A DNA stretch of 64,000 nt from Brachypterus glaber (GCA_958510825.1 CAUEHQ010000005.1:122069-186068); one strand, 5' to 3'. Counted from the stretch's first letter, positions 10,572-22,540 are shown. Notes: generated by a model from the sequence alone, not told the origin. Made by a program: numbers and translations.

Positions 10572-11063
10572 TAAATTATTATAAGGAAATTGTATACACA
10601 TTATACGATTTCCAGTGGATAGGGAGCTCTGCCGGGCTTCTCAAGACCACGGACACGGATTAAAGGAATATATTCTCCCCTTAATCTGCAATTTCGTATT
10701 TAGAATCTATCTGTTTCAATCAGTGATTGTTTCAATTACTGACTGATTTTAAATCCGATTTTTTTATAGGGTTATAGCGTTTTTAATGGTTTTAATTTAG
10801 AAAAAGCTAATAACCTAGAATATTATTTAAATATTAAAGTACCAGTAACGGCATCCATAAGATATTAGATAAACAGGAATGTGGATTTATGATGTCACAA
10901 ACACGTTATTTTCGGGATGTCATTGTGTGATGTTATTAGGGGCGGACTTAGGACATCCCCACCATGCTACATTCTTGTTAAATGAGACTACAATCTTAAC
11001 ATCACCTGTCACATATTAACGTGACTTTCACGTGAATGTCATGTTATTTTGCTACCTGGGTAT

Positions 11064-11477
11064 GAATTGATAAGGTGTGGTGTAGGTCTACTAGTATTTT
11101 TGCACCATCACATACCCCTTTTAAAAGGGGTTTATATTTTTCACCAGCTTCGTTCAAAATAGTATTAAGTACTGTTCCAATACTTGTCCCTGGCTAAGGC
11201 GGATGAGCTAACTATTGGTTCTAGTTCAGGATTTAATTGGAGCATTGAGATTTAAGCAGTTTGTTGGAATAGGGTATTTTCCTACAATTTCCTCCTTGTC
11301 CAGTCCTTTTGACTTTGCCCTGGATGGGCCTCGAGTATTTTTGGACCGGTTTTCATGATGGCGGAATCCGCCATTATCCGCCATAGCTTTCTCCAGTTTT
11401 CTTATCCTCTTTTTAAGGTTTTCCTTATCAGATTCATCTGAATCTGGAGAATGTCGTCTTCTTTTCCCTTTACCCAT
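11064..11477 (-). pseudogene. Fragment of a DIRS-like (tyrosine-recombinase element) gag-type protein, broken
   Basis: The minus-strand frame from 11477 begins MGKGKRRRHSPDSDESDKEN, then a Lys/Glu-rich stretch LKKRIRKLEKAM typical of a short coiled coil, then a KYPIPTNCLNLNAP motif. After a stop at 11226 the neighbouring frames continue with LNPELEPIV, ALARDK and finally CDGAKILVDLHHTLS. The order (basic/charged start, YPxPxNC, LNPE, RDK, D(A/G)xLLxDLH) is what I recall from gag-like proteins of insect DIRS-type or other tyrosine-recombinase retroelements; this is recall, not a search. At least two frame changes are needed. The end is cut by the MITE at 9992-11060. No recombinase or RT is present. 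Confidence 0.4.
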
Positions 11478-11554
11478 CCTAAAATAAAGATTGCTGAAAA
11501 AAATTGATTAGTTTTTTAGCTTATTATTCGTTTAGAAATTTTCTACGATGCGTG

Positions 11555-12325
11555 CCCAGGTAGCAAAATAACATGACATTTACGTGAAAGCCACGTTAAT
11601 ATGTGACATGTGATGTTAAGATTGTAGTCTCATTTAACAAGAATGTAGCATGGTGGGGATGTCCTAAGTCCGCCCCTAATAACATCACACAATGACATCC
11701 CGAAAATAACGTGTTTGTGACATCATAAATCCACATTCCTGTTATACCTAATACCTTATGGATGCCGTTACTGGTACTTTAATATTTAAATAATATTCTA
11801 GCTTTTTCTAAATTAAAACCATTAAAAACGCTATAACCCTATAAAAAAATCGGATTTAAAATCAATCAGTAATTGAAACAATCACAGATTGAAACAGATA
11901 GATTCTAAATACTAAATTGCAGATTAAGCGAAGTATATATTCCTTTCATCCGTGTCCGTGGTCTTGAGAAGCCCGGCAGAGCCCCCTATCCATTGGAAAT
12001 CGTATAATGTGTATACAATTTCCTTATAATAATTTACTCTATCAACATCATCTTATATCGATTTTTTTGCTTCGAACGTCGGTGAGAAGCAAAATAACAT
12101 GACATTCACGTGAAAGCCACGTTAATATGTGACATGCGATATATTCACAGCGTTGTTAAATATTTGTTATTAAATAACATGTTTGTCACGTCACACGTGT
12201 TACGTTGCAAATGTGATGTTAAATACATGTTATTTTTCAATATTATGTGATGTTATGATTTAGTTTAAAAATACACCCAAAAGTGATGTTAATTTCTTGT
12301 AATATAACATCCCTTGCTACCTGGG
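11555..12325. mobile_element. CCCAGGTAGCA-family element, copy 4, complete, 771 bp
   Basis: It runs from CCCAGGTAGCAAAATAAC to CCTTGCTACCTGGG with TG on both sides, again a 2-bp duplication. It is the reverse orientation of copy 3 and gives the uninterrupted empty site for both nested insertions in that copy. Non-coding. Confidence 0.85.
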
Positions 12326-12521
12326 TGCCCTCGTGCACAAAAAAAAGCGTTATGAAATGGATATAGGGCCGGTAAAGTAGGTATTTATTTTCAGTTTCTT
12401 TGGGAGTTTTGTGCTGCCCTCTAGCATCTAAAAGCGATCTACGAGTTAAATAAAGTAATCTAGAGAAGAATGCGCTGAAATATAATGGTTTGTCGTATCT
12501 ACAGAACTGAAGGACTTTCAG

Positions 12522-12800
12522 GCCGACCCCAGTAGCGCAATGGTAGCGCGTTTGATTACGGATCCTGGGGTTGTGGGTTCGAGCCCCACATAGAGCATGG
12601 ATTTATAGTGGTGTAAATAGTCGGTAGATGGAACTACGATGACTAACTGTAATGTGGGTTGCAGGTGAAACTGTAAACACATTTTCAGGGTGGATGCGAG
12701 TTCTGTTGAGGACCGTGCTTCGGAAGGCACGTAAAGATGGCGGTCCCGTCAATTAGGCCATAACAGCGAAAAACGACGTTAAACAGTAAAACAAACAAAC
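12522..12800 (+). mobile_element. tRNA-derived SINE with perfect 12-bp target duplication
   Basis: AAGGACTTTCAG flanks both ends (12510-12521 and 12801-12812). The head carries an A box (TAGCGCAATGGT) and a B box (GGTTCGAGCCC) spaced as in a tRNA, followed by a tRNA-unrelated body of about 200 bp and the tail GTTAAACAGTAAAACAAACA. RNA polymerase III would transcribe it from the internal boxes, and a LINE would mobilise it. It is not a working tRNA gene: the sequence continues into the body without a mature 3' end. Confidence 0.9.
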
Positions 12801-12839
12801 AAGGACTTTCAGTTCTGTAGACTTAAGTCATGTTTTCTA

Positions 12840-12986
12840 TAAGCTTATACTCTTATATTCTAGAATTTAAAGTTAAAATGAAAGCTTTCTTTAAGCTTTC
12901 ATTTGAAACCTTTAATGAGTTAGTAAAACTAAAGCTTAAGGTAATGTTACAAAAGTAACCTTTCTGAAATATTATATTAAAGCTTT
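12840..12986. repeat. Degenerate repeat flanking the 6.6-kb transposon, left side
   Basis: Words such as ATTAAAGCTTTC, TTTGAAACCTT and GTAACCTTT recur here and at 19581-19840, in the same order. The large transposon thus sits inside an older short tandem repeat. No gene. Confidence 0.5.
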
Positions 12987-13089
12987 CCCTGCTGAAAATG
13001 ACGGATCTGTGCGGATATGATTTTCGAATGATATATGCGGAAATGCCGGATATATGCGGGTGTGTTTTACATCTGCTTTTGTCGGCAAC

Positions 13090-14740
13090 CAAAAAAGCAA
13101 AAAGTCTCCGTGTATCTGTTTTGTTGTGTTTTAGTTCCGGTTAGTGCACCACAACCGCGTTTATCCGCCCATGTACGCGTTGGCTCGTTATTTATGTGGA
13201 CCCAGACCAACAAATATCGTCCGCACAGATCCGTTTAGGTGTGCTTTATACCTGCCCAAGTCTGTTTTTGACGGATCGTTTTTATTCCGCTTAGATATGC
13301 TTTTGACCCGCCACAGTCCGCACATGTCTGAAATTGCCGTATATACGCGAGTATAAACCAGTAGTCCGCGTGTATCTGTTTTGTTGTGTTTTAGATCCGG
13401 TTAGTGCACCACAACCGCGTTTATCCGCCCATGTACGCGTTGACTCGTCATTTATGTGGGCCCAGACCAGCAAATATCGTCCGCACAGATCCGTTTAGGT
13501 GTGCTTTATACCTGCCCAAGTCTGTTTTTGACGGATCTTATTAATTCCGCTTAGACATGCTTTTGACCCGCCACAGTCCGCACATGTCTGAAATTGCCGT
13601 ATATACACGGGTGTAAACCAGCAGTCCGCGTACATCTGTTTTGTTGTGTTTTAGTTCCGGTTAGTGCACCACGACCGCGTTTATCCGCCCATGTACGCGT
13701 TGACTCGTCATTTATGTGGGCTCAGACCAGCAAATATCGTCCGCACAGATCCGTTTAGGTGTGCTTTATACCTGCCCAAGTCTGTTTTTGACGGATTTTA
13801 TTTATTCCGCTTAGACATGCTTTTGACCCGCCACAGTCCGCACATGTCTGAAATTGCCGTATATACACGGGTGTAAACCAGCAGTCCGCGTGTATCTGTT
13901 TTGTTGTGTTTTAGTTCCGGTTAGTGCACCACGACCGCGTTTATCCGCCCATGTACGCGTTGACTCGTCATTTATGTGGGCCCAGACCAGCAAATATCGT
14001 CCGCACAGATCCGTTTAGGTGTGCTTTATACCTGCCCAAGTCTGTTTTTGACGGATCGTATTTATTCCGCTTAGATATGCTTTTGACCCGCCATAGTCCG
14101 CAAATGTCTGTACAGGACAGAACTAAATCTAAAAATATTGTCGGCGTACACCCGCCCAAGTCTGAAATTGTCGCATATACGCGGATGTAAACTGGCTGGT
14201 TTTTCGTCGGCTCTTGTCGGCAAGCTAAGTCCGTGCGTATCTGTTTTGGTGTGTTTTAGTTCCGGTTAGTGCACCACGACCGCGTTTATTCGCCCATGTA
14301 CGCGTTGACCCGTCATTTATGTAGGCCCAGAAGAGCAAATATTGTCCGCTTTATACCTGCGCAAGTCTGTTTTTGATGGATCGTATTTATTCCGCTTAGA
14401 TATGCTTTTGACCCGCCATAGTCCGCAAATGTCTGTACAGGACGGTACTAAATCTAAAAATATTGTCGGCGTACACCCGCCCAAGTCTGAAATTGTCGCA
14501 TATCCGCGCGTATCTGTTTTGGTGTGTTTTAGTTCCGGTTAATGCACCACGGCCGCGTTTATCCGCCCATGTACGCGTTGACCCGTCAATTATGTATGCC
14601 CAGACCTGCAAATATCGTCCGCAAAAATCAGTTTAAGTGTGCTTTATACCTGACGGATCGTATGTATTCCGCTTGGATATACTTTTTACCCGCCGCAGTC
14701 CGCAAATGTCTGCATAATACGGTACTAATCTGAAAATATT
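13090..14740. repeat. Left subterminal tandem array, mainly 260-bp units
   Basis: The landmark GTTAGTGCACCAC falls at about 13142, 13402, 13662, 13922, 14268 and (as GTTAATGCACCAC) 14538, so three units of 260 bp are followed by one of about 346 and one of 270. Each unit contains CCGCACAGATCCG, which matches the element's terminal repeat inverted. Apparent open frames on both strands here are copies of the same repeat and not genes. Confidence 0.85.
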
Positions 14741-14759
14741 GGTAAAAGTCCAAACCTGG

Positions 14760-17490
14760 TGATATCGGATATGGTAAAATAGAAAAATTAATTAAGTTAA
14801 ATGAATTTTTTTTTATAGAGATATCTGTTTTTAAAGTTAAAAATGTTTTTATTGAAGACATAGAAATTACAAATTTATTCATTTTGGAAAATGCATACCC
14901 AGTTACTGTTCGTTTAAATAATGATTTAATTTTAAAAAACTGTTGATTCAATGTCCAAAATTTAAAAACCTAAAAAGTATATTTTTGTATTGTCCAAAAT
15001 CTAAAAACTATTTTTGTACTGTGCATAAGGAATACAATCAAATGGGCATGGTCAGACATGGGTGGGCGTTGTAATAGAAAAAAAAACAGATTTGGGCCGG
15101 TATGAGCCGGCACAAAATTTGGACGGGTAAGAGCTGACATAACAGTCAAAACCATACTTGGGCGGTTATGACATAACAGACTTTTACCGATACCGATATA
15201 ATAGACTAGTTTAGAGCACAGAACACCCACCAGAAAGCCATAATGGCGGCTTATTCAAATTAAAAATATTTTTATTTTATTTGGATCATTACTTTGATTT
15301 AGGCATTCGACAAAATTGCCGAACGCCTAAATCAAAATGATGGTTTTGTGGGTAATAAAAAAAAAACAAGAAATTAAAATAAAGTATTTTTTTTTAAACA
15401 AAATTGTAATATAACCATAATACAAACTCTATGTAAATACCTGGAAAAAAATATAAGTATAAAGAAAAATAGTTTATTGAACAGGTGCGTAGATATGGGG
15501 GGGTAGAGGGGGTATTTACCCCCCAAGAATCTTTATTTGTTATATATTTTTTTGTTATTTTAAATAAAAAATTGAAAAATTAAAATAATGGTGGGTGTTT
15601 TTTGCTTGGGGCGCTAAATTTTGTAGAAACGCTCAGGGACAAAGCTTTTTTTCTGAGGGTGTTTTTTTGTTTTGGTAGGGGCGCCAAATTTTGAATAAAA
15701 TATTTTATTTTGGAAAGGAAAAAAAAATAACATTTTTAATAGCTGGGCCCCCCTAGGCTAGAAATCTCACTAGCCTTGGGCTTCCCAGTCCGACACTGGA
15801 TGCTGACTACGCGCCTGTTATTAACTAGGTAATTAATTATAAACATAATGTTTACTCTAACATTTTTAGGGGCTATTTAAAAATTATGTCCCCGCAATTT
15901 AGACAAGTTTTGACCCCGTGTCAATTTAGCTTCTACCCCCCAAAAAAATATCCTCACTAATACATCAAACCCCCCACCCTACTTTTTGTAACTTGACCTC
16001 TGACCCCATCCTCCCTAGAGTGGTGACAATTGTTGAACAGCCCCTAAAGAAGTAGTTCTTTATAAAAAGCTAGTAAAAAATATTATGAAAATAATTCAGC
16101 TGATATCCCTAGGGGAGGGGCTCAGCGCCCAGGGTCAAAAAAAGAAAAAATACCTTCATGAAAAAATGCTTTGTCCCTGACGATTTCTACCAAACCTGGC
16201 GACCCTGTGAAACAAAATTGGCGCTCCAAAAAAATACCAGAGGGATCAGCGAAAAAAAATTGTCACCCCAAAAATTAAAAAAGCTTTGTCCCTAGCGGTT
16301 TCTGCCAAAATTGGCGCCCCTGCAAAAAAATAGCGCCCCAAAAATTACCTTTACGAAGAAAAAAGGTTTACCCCCTGACGGTATCTACCGAACTTGGCGC
16401 CCCCGCAAAAAAATAGCGCCCCAAAAATAACCTTCAAGGAAAAAGGCTTTGTCCTTGACGGTTTCTTAAAACTTGGCGCCCCTGCAAAAGAAAATTGGCG
16501 CCCCAAAAAATACCAGGGGGGCTCAAACCAAGGCCAGGGGGGGCTGTCCTGGGATCCCATTAAGTTGAATTGTATCTTCCTTTATCCATCTTATCTCATC
16601 TCTAACTTTTCCTAAAAAAACAAGAGGTGTTTAAATAATTGGACAAGTACGACTTTGTTACTAACAAATAGTTAGTTATTATTTCAGGGTGAGAATAATT
16701 TTTTTAAAGAAATTATGCGCATATCTAGGGGGCTTAGCGGGGCCTAAAATAATAAAAAATACTGCTGTTGGAGGTCTGTGTGGTTAACAAAGGTCCCTAG
16801 AGACCAGGTGTTGAGGGCTATGAACACCATACTGAACGAACAAAACTAAAATAAACTAAATAAAAGTGGGGCATTTTGGTATTGTATGTCAATTTTCTTA
16901 TACACTTGCTAGAGGCTGGCTGGAGAAATATTTTTTATGTCAATGTTCATGTTGAAACCAAATAGGGCCCATCAATTTTCTATACAGTTTTTTTCACTAA
17001 AGGCTGATTGGACACTTGTATAAACTTTGTACGCTTTGTGCACAGGCCTGTATGGCATATATGGTAAAGATTTTAATTAAAAATACTCGCACTAACAAAA
17101 AACAAATACTAAATTGTGACCTTCCAATAAAGAACAAATTGCATGACAAATTAAAATTGTCAAGGGCATTCTAGTAGTAAATAATAAAACAATATTAAGC
17201 GATATTTATTAATGTATTTAAACAAATTCAGGTGTACTTACTTTTAATAGAAAAATTTATGATCGTTGTTGCTTCTTTTGGTCCTATCACCTATCTATCA
17301 ACCAAACATTCGTTTATTCATTCCATAGTACTATAATTAGTTAAACATAATTGTTATTTTGCTTTATATTTATAATTATTGCTAGCTTTACTTACTCTTA
17401 TCACAGAACACCCACTTATTTATCTTATTTACTTGTTAAAGAACAGGCGCCAAAGCAACAGTAATTATAGGTTATGTCAAACATAAATCG
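14760..17490. other. Interior of the 6.6-kb element, no transposase seen
   Basis: Mostly AT-rich, non-coding. 15480-16530 is richer in C/G and holds five or so degenerate repeats of 80-100 bp built around GGCGCCCCTGCAAAAAAAT and GCGCCCCAAAAAT. No catalytic motif of a known transposase family is visible in any frame. Confidence 0.55.
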
Positions 17491-17499
17491 TGACAGGGC

Positions 17500-17790
17500 G
17501 CTTATGTGCAGCTCTTTATGCCGCGTTTTGATAAACTGCGCATGCGCTGACCGTTTTTCAATCTATTATTTTAAATAAAAAACATTTTTTTACAAAAAAA
17601 AACACCAAACAGACGCCAAACCAACGTTAACGTAAACCAAGGCCCCCTCATTAAAAAAAAAGACCAAACAACAAAAAACCAAAACAAAATCCTGCATAGA
17701 TGAGCTACATTTAGACATATTGAAAAACGGTCAGCGCATGCGCAGTTTATCAAAAACGTTGCATAAAGAGCTGCACAAAGGCGCTCCTGA
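17500..17790. repeat. Internal inverted repeat with about 75-bp arms
   Basis: The left arm (about 17500-17570) and right arm (about 17715-17790) are near-perfect reverse complements around AAACTGCGCATGCGCTGACC. The spacer of about 140 bp is A-rich. The transcript would fold into a long hairpin. Confidence 0.75.
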
Positions 17791-18980
17791 ACATGGGCGG
17801 GTGTATGCCGACGTAGTCCGAAAAAGAAAATGACCGAGCGCGGATACGCGGACTGGGGCGGGTAAATGCCGACAAAATTGGGAAAGATTGACGGACAATA
17901 TCAGATAAACGCGGATGTACGCAGACATAATTCGAAAAAAAGACGACCGAGCGCAGATTTGAGCGGACTAGGGCGGGTACATGCCGACAATATTGGGAAA
18001 TATTGACGGACAATATCAGATAAACGCGGATATACGCCGACATAATCCGAAAAAAAGACGGTTGAGCGCAGATATGAGCGGACTGGGGCGGGTACATGCC
18101 GACAAAATTGGGAAAGATTGACGGACAATGTCAGATAAACGCGGATGTACGCAGACATAATTCTAAAAAAAGACGACCGAGCGCAGATTTGAGCGGACTT
18201 GGGCGGGTACATGCCGACAACATTGGGAAATATTGACAGACAATATCATATAAACGCGGATATACGCCGACATAATCCGAAAAAAAAAAAGACGGTTGAG
18301 CGCAGATATGAGCGGACTGGGGCGGGTACATGCCGACCAAATTGGGAAAGATTGTCGGACAATGTCAGATAAACGCGGATGTACGCAGATATAATTCTAA
18401 AAAAAGACGACCGAGCGCAGATTTAAGCGGACTTGGGCGGGTACATTCCGACAACATTGGGAAATATTGACAGACAATATCATATAAACGCGGATATACG
18501 ACATAATCCGAAAAAAAAAGACGTTCCAGCGCAGATATGAGCGGGCCAGGGCGGTTACATGCCGACAAAATTGGGAAGGATTGACGGACAGTGTCGGATA
18601 AACGCGGATATACGCCGATATAATAAAAAAAGACGACCGAGCGCAGATATGAGCGGACTAGGGCGGTTTAATGCCGACAAAAATTTGGAAATATTGACGG
18701 ACAGTGTCGGATAAACGCGGATATACGCCGACATAATCTGAAAAAAAGACGACCGAGCGTAGATATAAGCGGACTAAGGCGGTTACATGCCGACAAAATT
18801 GGGAAAGATTGACGGGACAGTTTCGGATAAACGCGGATATACGCCGACATAATTCGAAAAAAAGATGACCGAGCGCAGATATGATTGGACTAGGGCGGTT
18901 ACATGCCGACAAAATTGGGAGATTGATGGACAATGTCAGATAAACGCGGATATAAGCCTACATAATCCAAGAGCAGATAT
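17790..18980. repeat. Right subterminal tandem array, about ten units of 115 bp
   Basis: GATAAACGCGG or a close variant recurs at roughly 17903, 18019, 18133, 18248, 18367, 18481, 18595, 18710, 18825 and 18939. Each unit also has GAGCGCAGAT, GGGCGGGTACATGCCGAC and a short A run. Long minus-strand frames here are shadows of the repeat. Confidence 0.85.
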
Positions 18981-19580
18981 GAGCGGATAAAAGCCGACTA
19001 ATACTCTGACAGACAAAACCACTTAGGCTGGTGTAAGCCGACATGATCGGACGCGCATAGGCGGATATAAGCCGACTTAATGAAACAGAAAAAAAACAGA
19101 CTTTTTGCCCAGGTAACAGCCGACATAAATTATTTTGGACAAACGCGGACTTGTGCGGAAGTACTTCTATTGTGAAAAAGCCGGACTTATGCAGATATAA
19201 ATATTTGACTGCCAAATTAGGATAAAAGCAGATATAAAAATAACAAAAATTGCGGGTATCAGCCGATAAAAATTATATTTCAACTTTCCGGATCTAAGCG
19301 GACTTGTGCGGACAAAAATTCTATGTAAAAATTTCGGATGCATGCAGACCTAAATGTCTAACTGTAAATTTAGGATCATTGCAGATATAAATAACACCTG
19401 CTATAGCCGACTCAATGCAACTGAAAAATTTGCCGACTTCTGCGGATCTGATTTTAATCCTAAATTGCGGGTGAAATGCAATTAACGGGTGAACGCGGAT
19501 GTAGCGGGTCTAAAACATATCAAAACGGATTTGTTTTTTCACCCGCACAGAGCTGCACAGATCCGTCATTTTCAGCAGGG

Positions 19581-19840
19581 TTAATTTAAAACGTTGAGTA
19601 AGTTAGGAATATAAAGTTTGACTCAACCTTTTTTTACAAACATTTTTAAAAGCTTGAAAATGTAAGCTTACAGAAACGTTTTATAAGTAAAATTTCTGTT
19701 TATATTAAAGCTTTCTTAAAGCTTTAATTTGAAACCTTGCGTAAGTTAGAAATATAAATATTGACGTAACCTTTTTTTACAAACGTTTTTAAAAGCTTGC
19801 AAATGTAAGTTTACATCAACGTTGGCAAGGTTGCATGCTC
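19581..19840. repeat. Degenerate tandem repeat flanking the 6.6-kb transposon, right side
   Basis: Two units of about 125 bp with TTTGACTCAACC or TTGACGTAACC, TTTTTTTACAAAC and TTAAAAGCTTG words, related to 12840-12986 on the other side of the transposon. No gene. Confidence 0.55.
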
Positions 19841-19989
19841 AGTGGGTAGGCACGTATGCAAAATTTGAGCAAAATCGGAGAGGTGAAGTCGAACATCTAG
19901 ATGTCCTATTGTCCTGTTTGAAAAAGAATATCCCCTAAATTTTGCTAATTAAATCCTAAAATTTTATACGAAAATCTAAAAATTTTTAA

Positions 19990-22540
19990 AGCTTCTCCAG
20001 GGCCCCGGTTCAAGGCCCGGCGTTGATAGTTTCTTTTGGTTTATAATAAATAGTTTATACATTATTTTTACTCCCTCAGAACGATAAGGACACAAAGCGA
20101 AGCAAATATGCAGGCTCTTTTTCAAGTCCATACACCTTTAAATTCGTAAAAATTTTCGCCTGCGGCGCTACAGTTTTCTTGCATTTAAACTTTAAATACA
20201 CTTTTAAAATTAAAATAGACTATAAAATTTCTAAAAAAATTCGCCTACCGCGCATTAGCTTCTTTACTCCCCCAGAAGGTTAAAGGCACAAAGCGAAGCA
20301 AATATGCACGCTGTTTTCCAAGTGGACCATACAGATTCAAATTCGTAAAAATTTTCGCCACGGCGCTAGAGTTTTCTTGCATTTAAACTTTAAATAGTAA
20401 CACTTTTAAAATTAAAATAGACTATAAAATTTCTAAAAAAATTCGCCTACCGCGCTATAACTTTTTTACTTCCCCAGAACGATAAGGGCACAAACCCAGT
20501 CCGCACATATATGGATGCAACATGGTAAAGAAAGATTTTTTAGGTAACATGTGCCATATTACATGAGACATAACATACATATGTATGCTACATAACATGC
20601 CCTATAACAGAAAGATTTTTTACGTTACATGTGCCATATTACATAAGATGTAACATACCTATGTATGATACATAACATGCAATATTGCATGTTATGTATC
20701 ATATACATGGTACGAGAACATACACGATACATAAAATGTTATGAATTCAATACTAAATATGGCGTCTATATTATTTTAATTTTTATAAGTTAGAATCACT
20801 AATATTCTTAAAATTGTTGTTAATAATAAAAGTTTTACCCTTAAGTAGTAGAAACGCATGTATTTTTAGACAACTAAACTGATTTTAGATAATTTTAGAC
20901 AAAAAATTAAAATATATATTTTTTTTTAAAATGATTATTTGATATTTTTTTTCTAAAAATTGGCTTTTTATGTGGCCCATGATTTTTAAGCCTGGTAGAA
21001 AGTTTGCTTTCACAGTAAAAATGCACATCGTATAAGAATTTTGCCTGATGGATGCTACATATAAAGATATTTATATACTTTAATTATTAGGTTTATCAAA
21101 AAGACGTAAAAATGTTCACCATGTCTAAATCTATGATGCACTCCATAACAAGCAAAATTCGGAAACGCCTACTTTTATTGTTATGTACCTAGTATGTATC
21201 TGATATGTAGCATGTTATGTAGCTGATACATAACTTGAGGCGGAATTGTTAAAGTCCAAGGACTATACATGGGCTATAAAAATTACATGTCTGCAACATC
21301 ACATAGAACAGTGGTTATGTACCTGCTATGTTCCTGCCATGTATTTGTGTTGACTGGGAAGCGAAGCAAATATGCACGCTCTTTTCCAAGTGGACCATAC
21401 ACCTTCAAATTCGTAAAAAATTTCGCCTGCGGCGCTACAGTTTTGTTTGCATTTAAACTTTAAATATGCTTTTAAAATAAAAATAGACTATAACATTTCT
21501 AAAAAAATTCGCCTGCGGCGCTATAGCTTTTTTACTCCGCCAGAACAATAAGGACACAAAGCGAAGCAAATATGCAGGCTCTTTTCCAAGTCGACCATAC
21601 ACCTTCAAATTCGTAAAAGTTTTCGCCTGCGGCGCTAGAGTTTTTTTGCATTTAAACTTTAAATACACTTTTAAAATTAAAATAGACTATAAAATTTCTA
21701 AAAAAATCGCTTGCGGCGCTATATCTTTTTTACTCCCCCAGAACGATAAGGGCACAAAGCGAAGCAAATATGCATGCTCTTTTCCAAGTGGACCATACAA
21801 ATTCAAATTCGTAAAATATTTTGCCTGTGACGCTAAAGTTTTCTTGCATTTAAACTTTAAATAGTAACACTTTTAAAATTAAAATAGACTATAAAATTTC
21901 TAAAAAAAATCGCCTACCGCGCTATAGCTGTTTTACTCCCCCAGAACGATAAAGGCACAAAGCGAAGAAAATATGCAGGCTCTTTTCCAAGTGGACCATA
22001 CAGCTTCAAATTCGTAAAAATTTTCGCCTGCGGTTCTAGAGTTTTCTTGCATTTAAACTTAAAATAGTACCACCTTTAAAATTTAAATAAACTATAAAAT
22101 TTTTAAAAAAAATTGCCTGACTGCGGTGCTATAGCTTTTTGTTCCCCCAGAACGATAAGGGCACAAAGCGAAGCAAATATACAGGCTCTTTTCCAAGTGG
22201 ACCCTACAGCTTGAAATTCGTAAAAAAATTCGCCTGCGGCGCTATAGCTTTTATACGTTGTTTTTTATTGGAGTTTATAAAACCTAAGCTTGAAATTTGT
22301 CAATATTTTCGCCTATGGCGCTAGAACTTATACCACTGTTTTCAAATTAAATAGACCAGACAGTAAAATTTTTTACCTGCCGTGCTAGGGCTTTCTTATT
22401 TTTTTTTATTTGAATTTTTAAAACTTTTAATTAATTGAATTAAAAAAGGCTGGAAATTAACAGAAGTAAAAAAAAAACATGAAAAAATTCTCTCCTGCGG
22501 CGCAATTTTCATTCTTTTCGAGATTTAGGGAAAAAATGTT
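19990..22540. repeat. Tandem array of about 200-bp units with the GCCTGCGGCGCTA motif
   Basis: Units contain AACGATAAGG, GCGAAGCAAATATGCA, TTTTCCAAGTGGACCATAC and TTTTCGCCTGCGGCGCTA in that order. About seven or eight units are visible at a spacing near 200 bp, broken by an insertion at 20495-21358. Related sequence occurs at 26040-26740, 28130-28460, 40840-41240 and, inverted, 54130-54500. The copy at 40741-41349 is bounded by hAT-like ends, so this array may be an expanded interior of that family. Non-coding. Confidence 0.75.
20495..21358. mobile_element. CCCAGTC-ended element, 864 bp, inserted in the tandem array
   Basis: It starts CCCAGTCCGCACATATATGG and ends TACATGG-like sequence reversed, GTGTTGACTGGG. 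The array reads CACAAAGCGAAGC in intact units and is split here with AA on both sides, showing an insertion with a 2-bp duplication. It contains the palindrome centred on ATGCAATATTGCAT (20667-20700), also present in each 690-bp unit at 5611-7650. Non-autonomous; superfamily unknown. Confidence 0.8.

Larger units (their letters stand above)
9992..11060. mobile_element. CCCAGGTAGCA-family element, copy 3, complete, carrying two later insertions
   Basis: Both ends are present: CCCAGGTAGCAAGGG at the left and TTGCTACCTGGG at the right, flanked on each side by TA, so a 2-bp target duplication is likely. Without its two insertions (10192-10346 and 10446-10571) it is about 780 bp, like copy 4. The interior repeats short words such as TAACATGACATTCACGTG and GATGTTATGTGACA. 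It is a non-autonomous DNA transposon of uncertain superfamily. Confidence 0.85.
12987..19580. mobile_element. 6.6-kb non-autonomous DNA transposon with CCCTGCTGAAAATGACGG termini
   Basis: The left end CCCTGCTGAAAATGACGG continues to a 26-bp stretch that is repeated exactly, inverted, at the right end (19555-19580). TT lies on both outer sides, compatible with a 2-bp duplication. Both subterminal regions are long tandem arrays (13090-14740 and 17790-18980) in which pieces of the terminal repeat such as ACAGATCCG and GCGGAT recur many times; these could be transposase-binding arrays. The middle (14760-17490) has no transposase. Superfamily unknown. Confidence 0.8.

Noticed and set aside
12530..12600. 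Candidate tRNA gene
   Set aside because: A and B boxes are present but the sequence runs into a SINE body and is flanked by a 12-bp target duplication, so it is a retroposon head.
13035..14733. Multiple frames of 60-88 codons on both strands with repeated peptide sequence
   Set aside because: They are translations of the 260-bp subterminal repeat; both strands are open at the same place and no family motif is seen.
17731..18933. Several minus-strand frames with repeated SAYIRVY and RPSP words
   Set aside because: Translations of the 115-bp tandem repeat in the right subterminal array.
13090..18980. CRISPR-like regular repeats
   Set aside because: Units are long tandem repeats without unique spacers, in a eukaryotic transposon.
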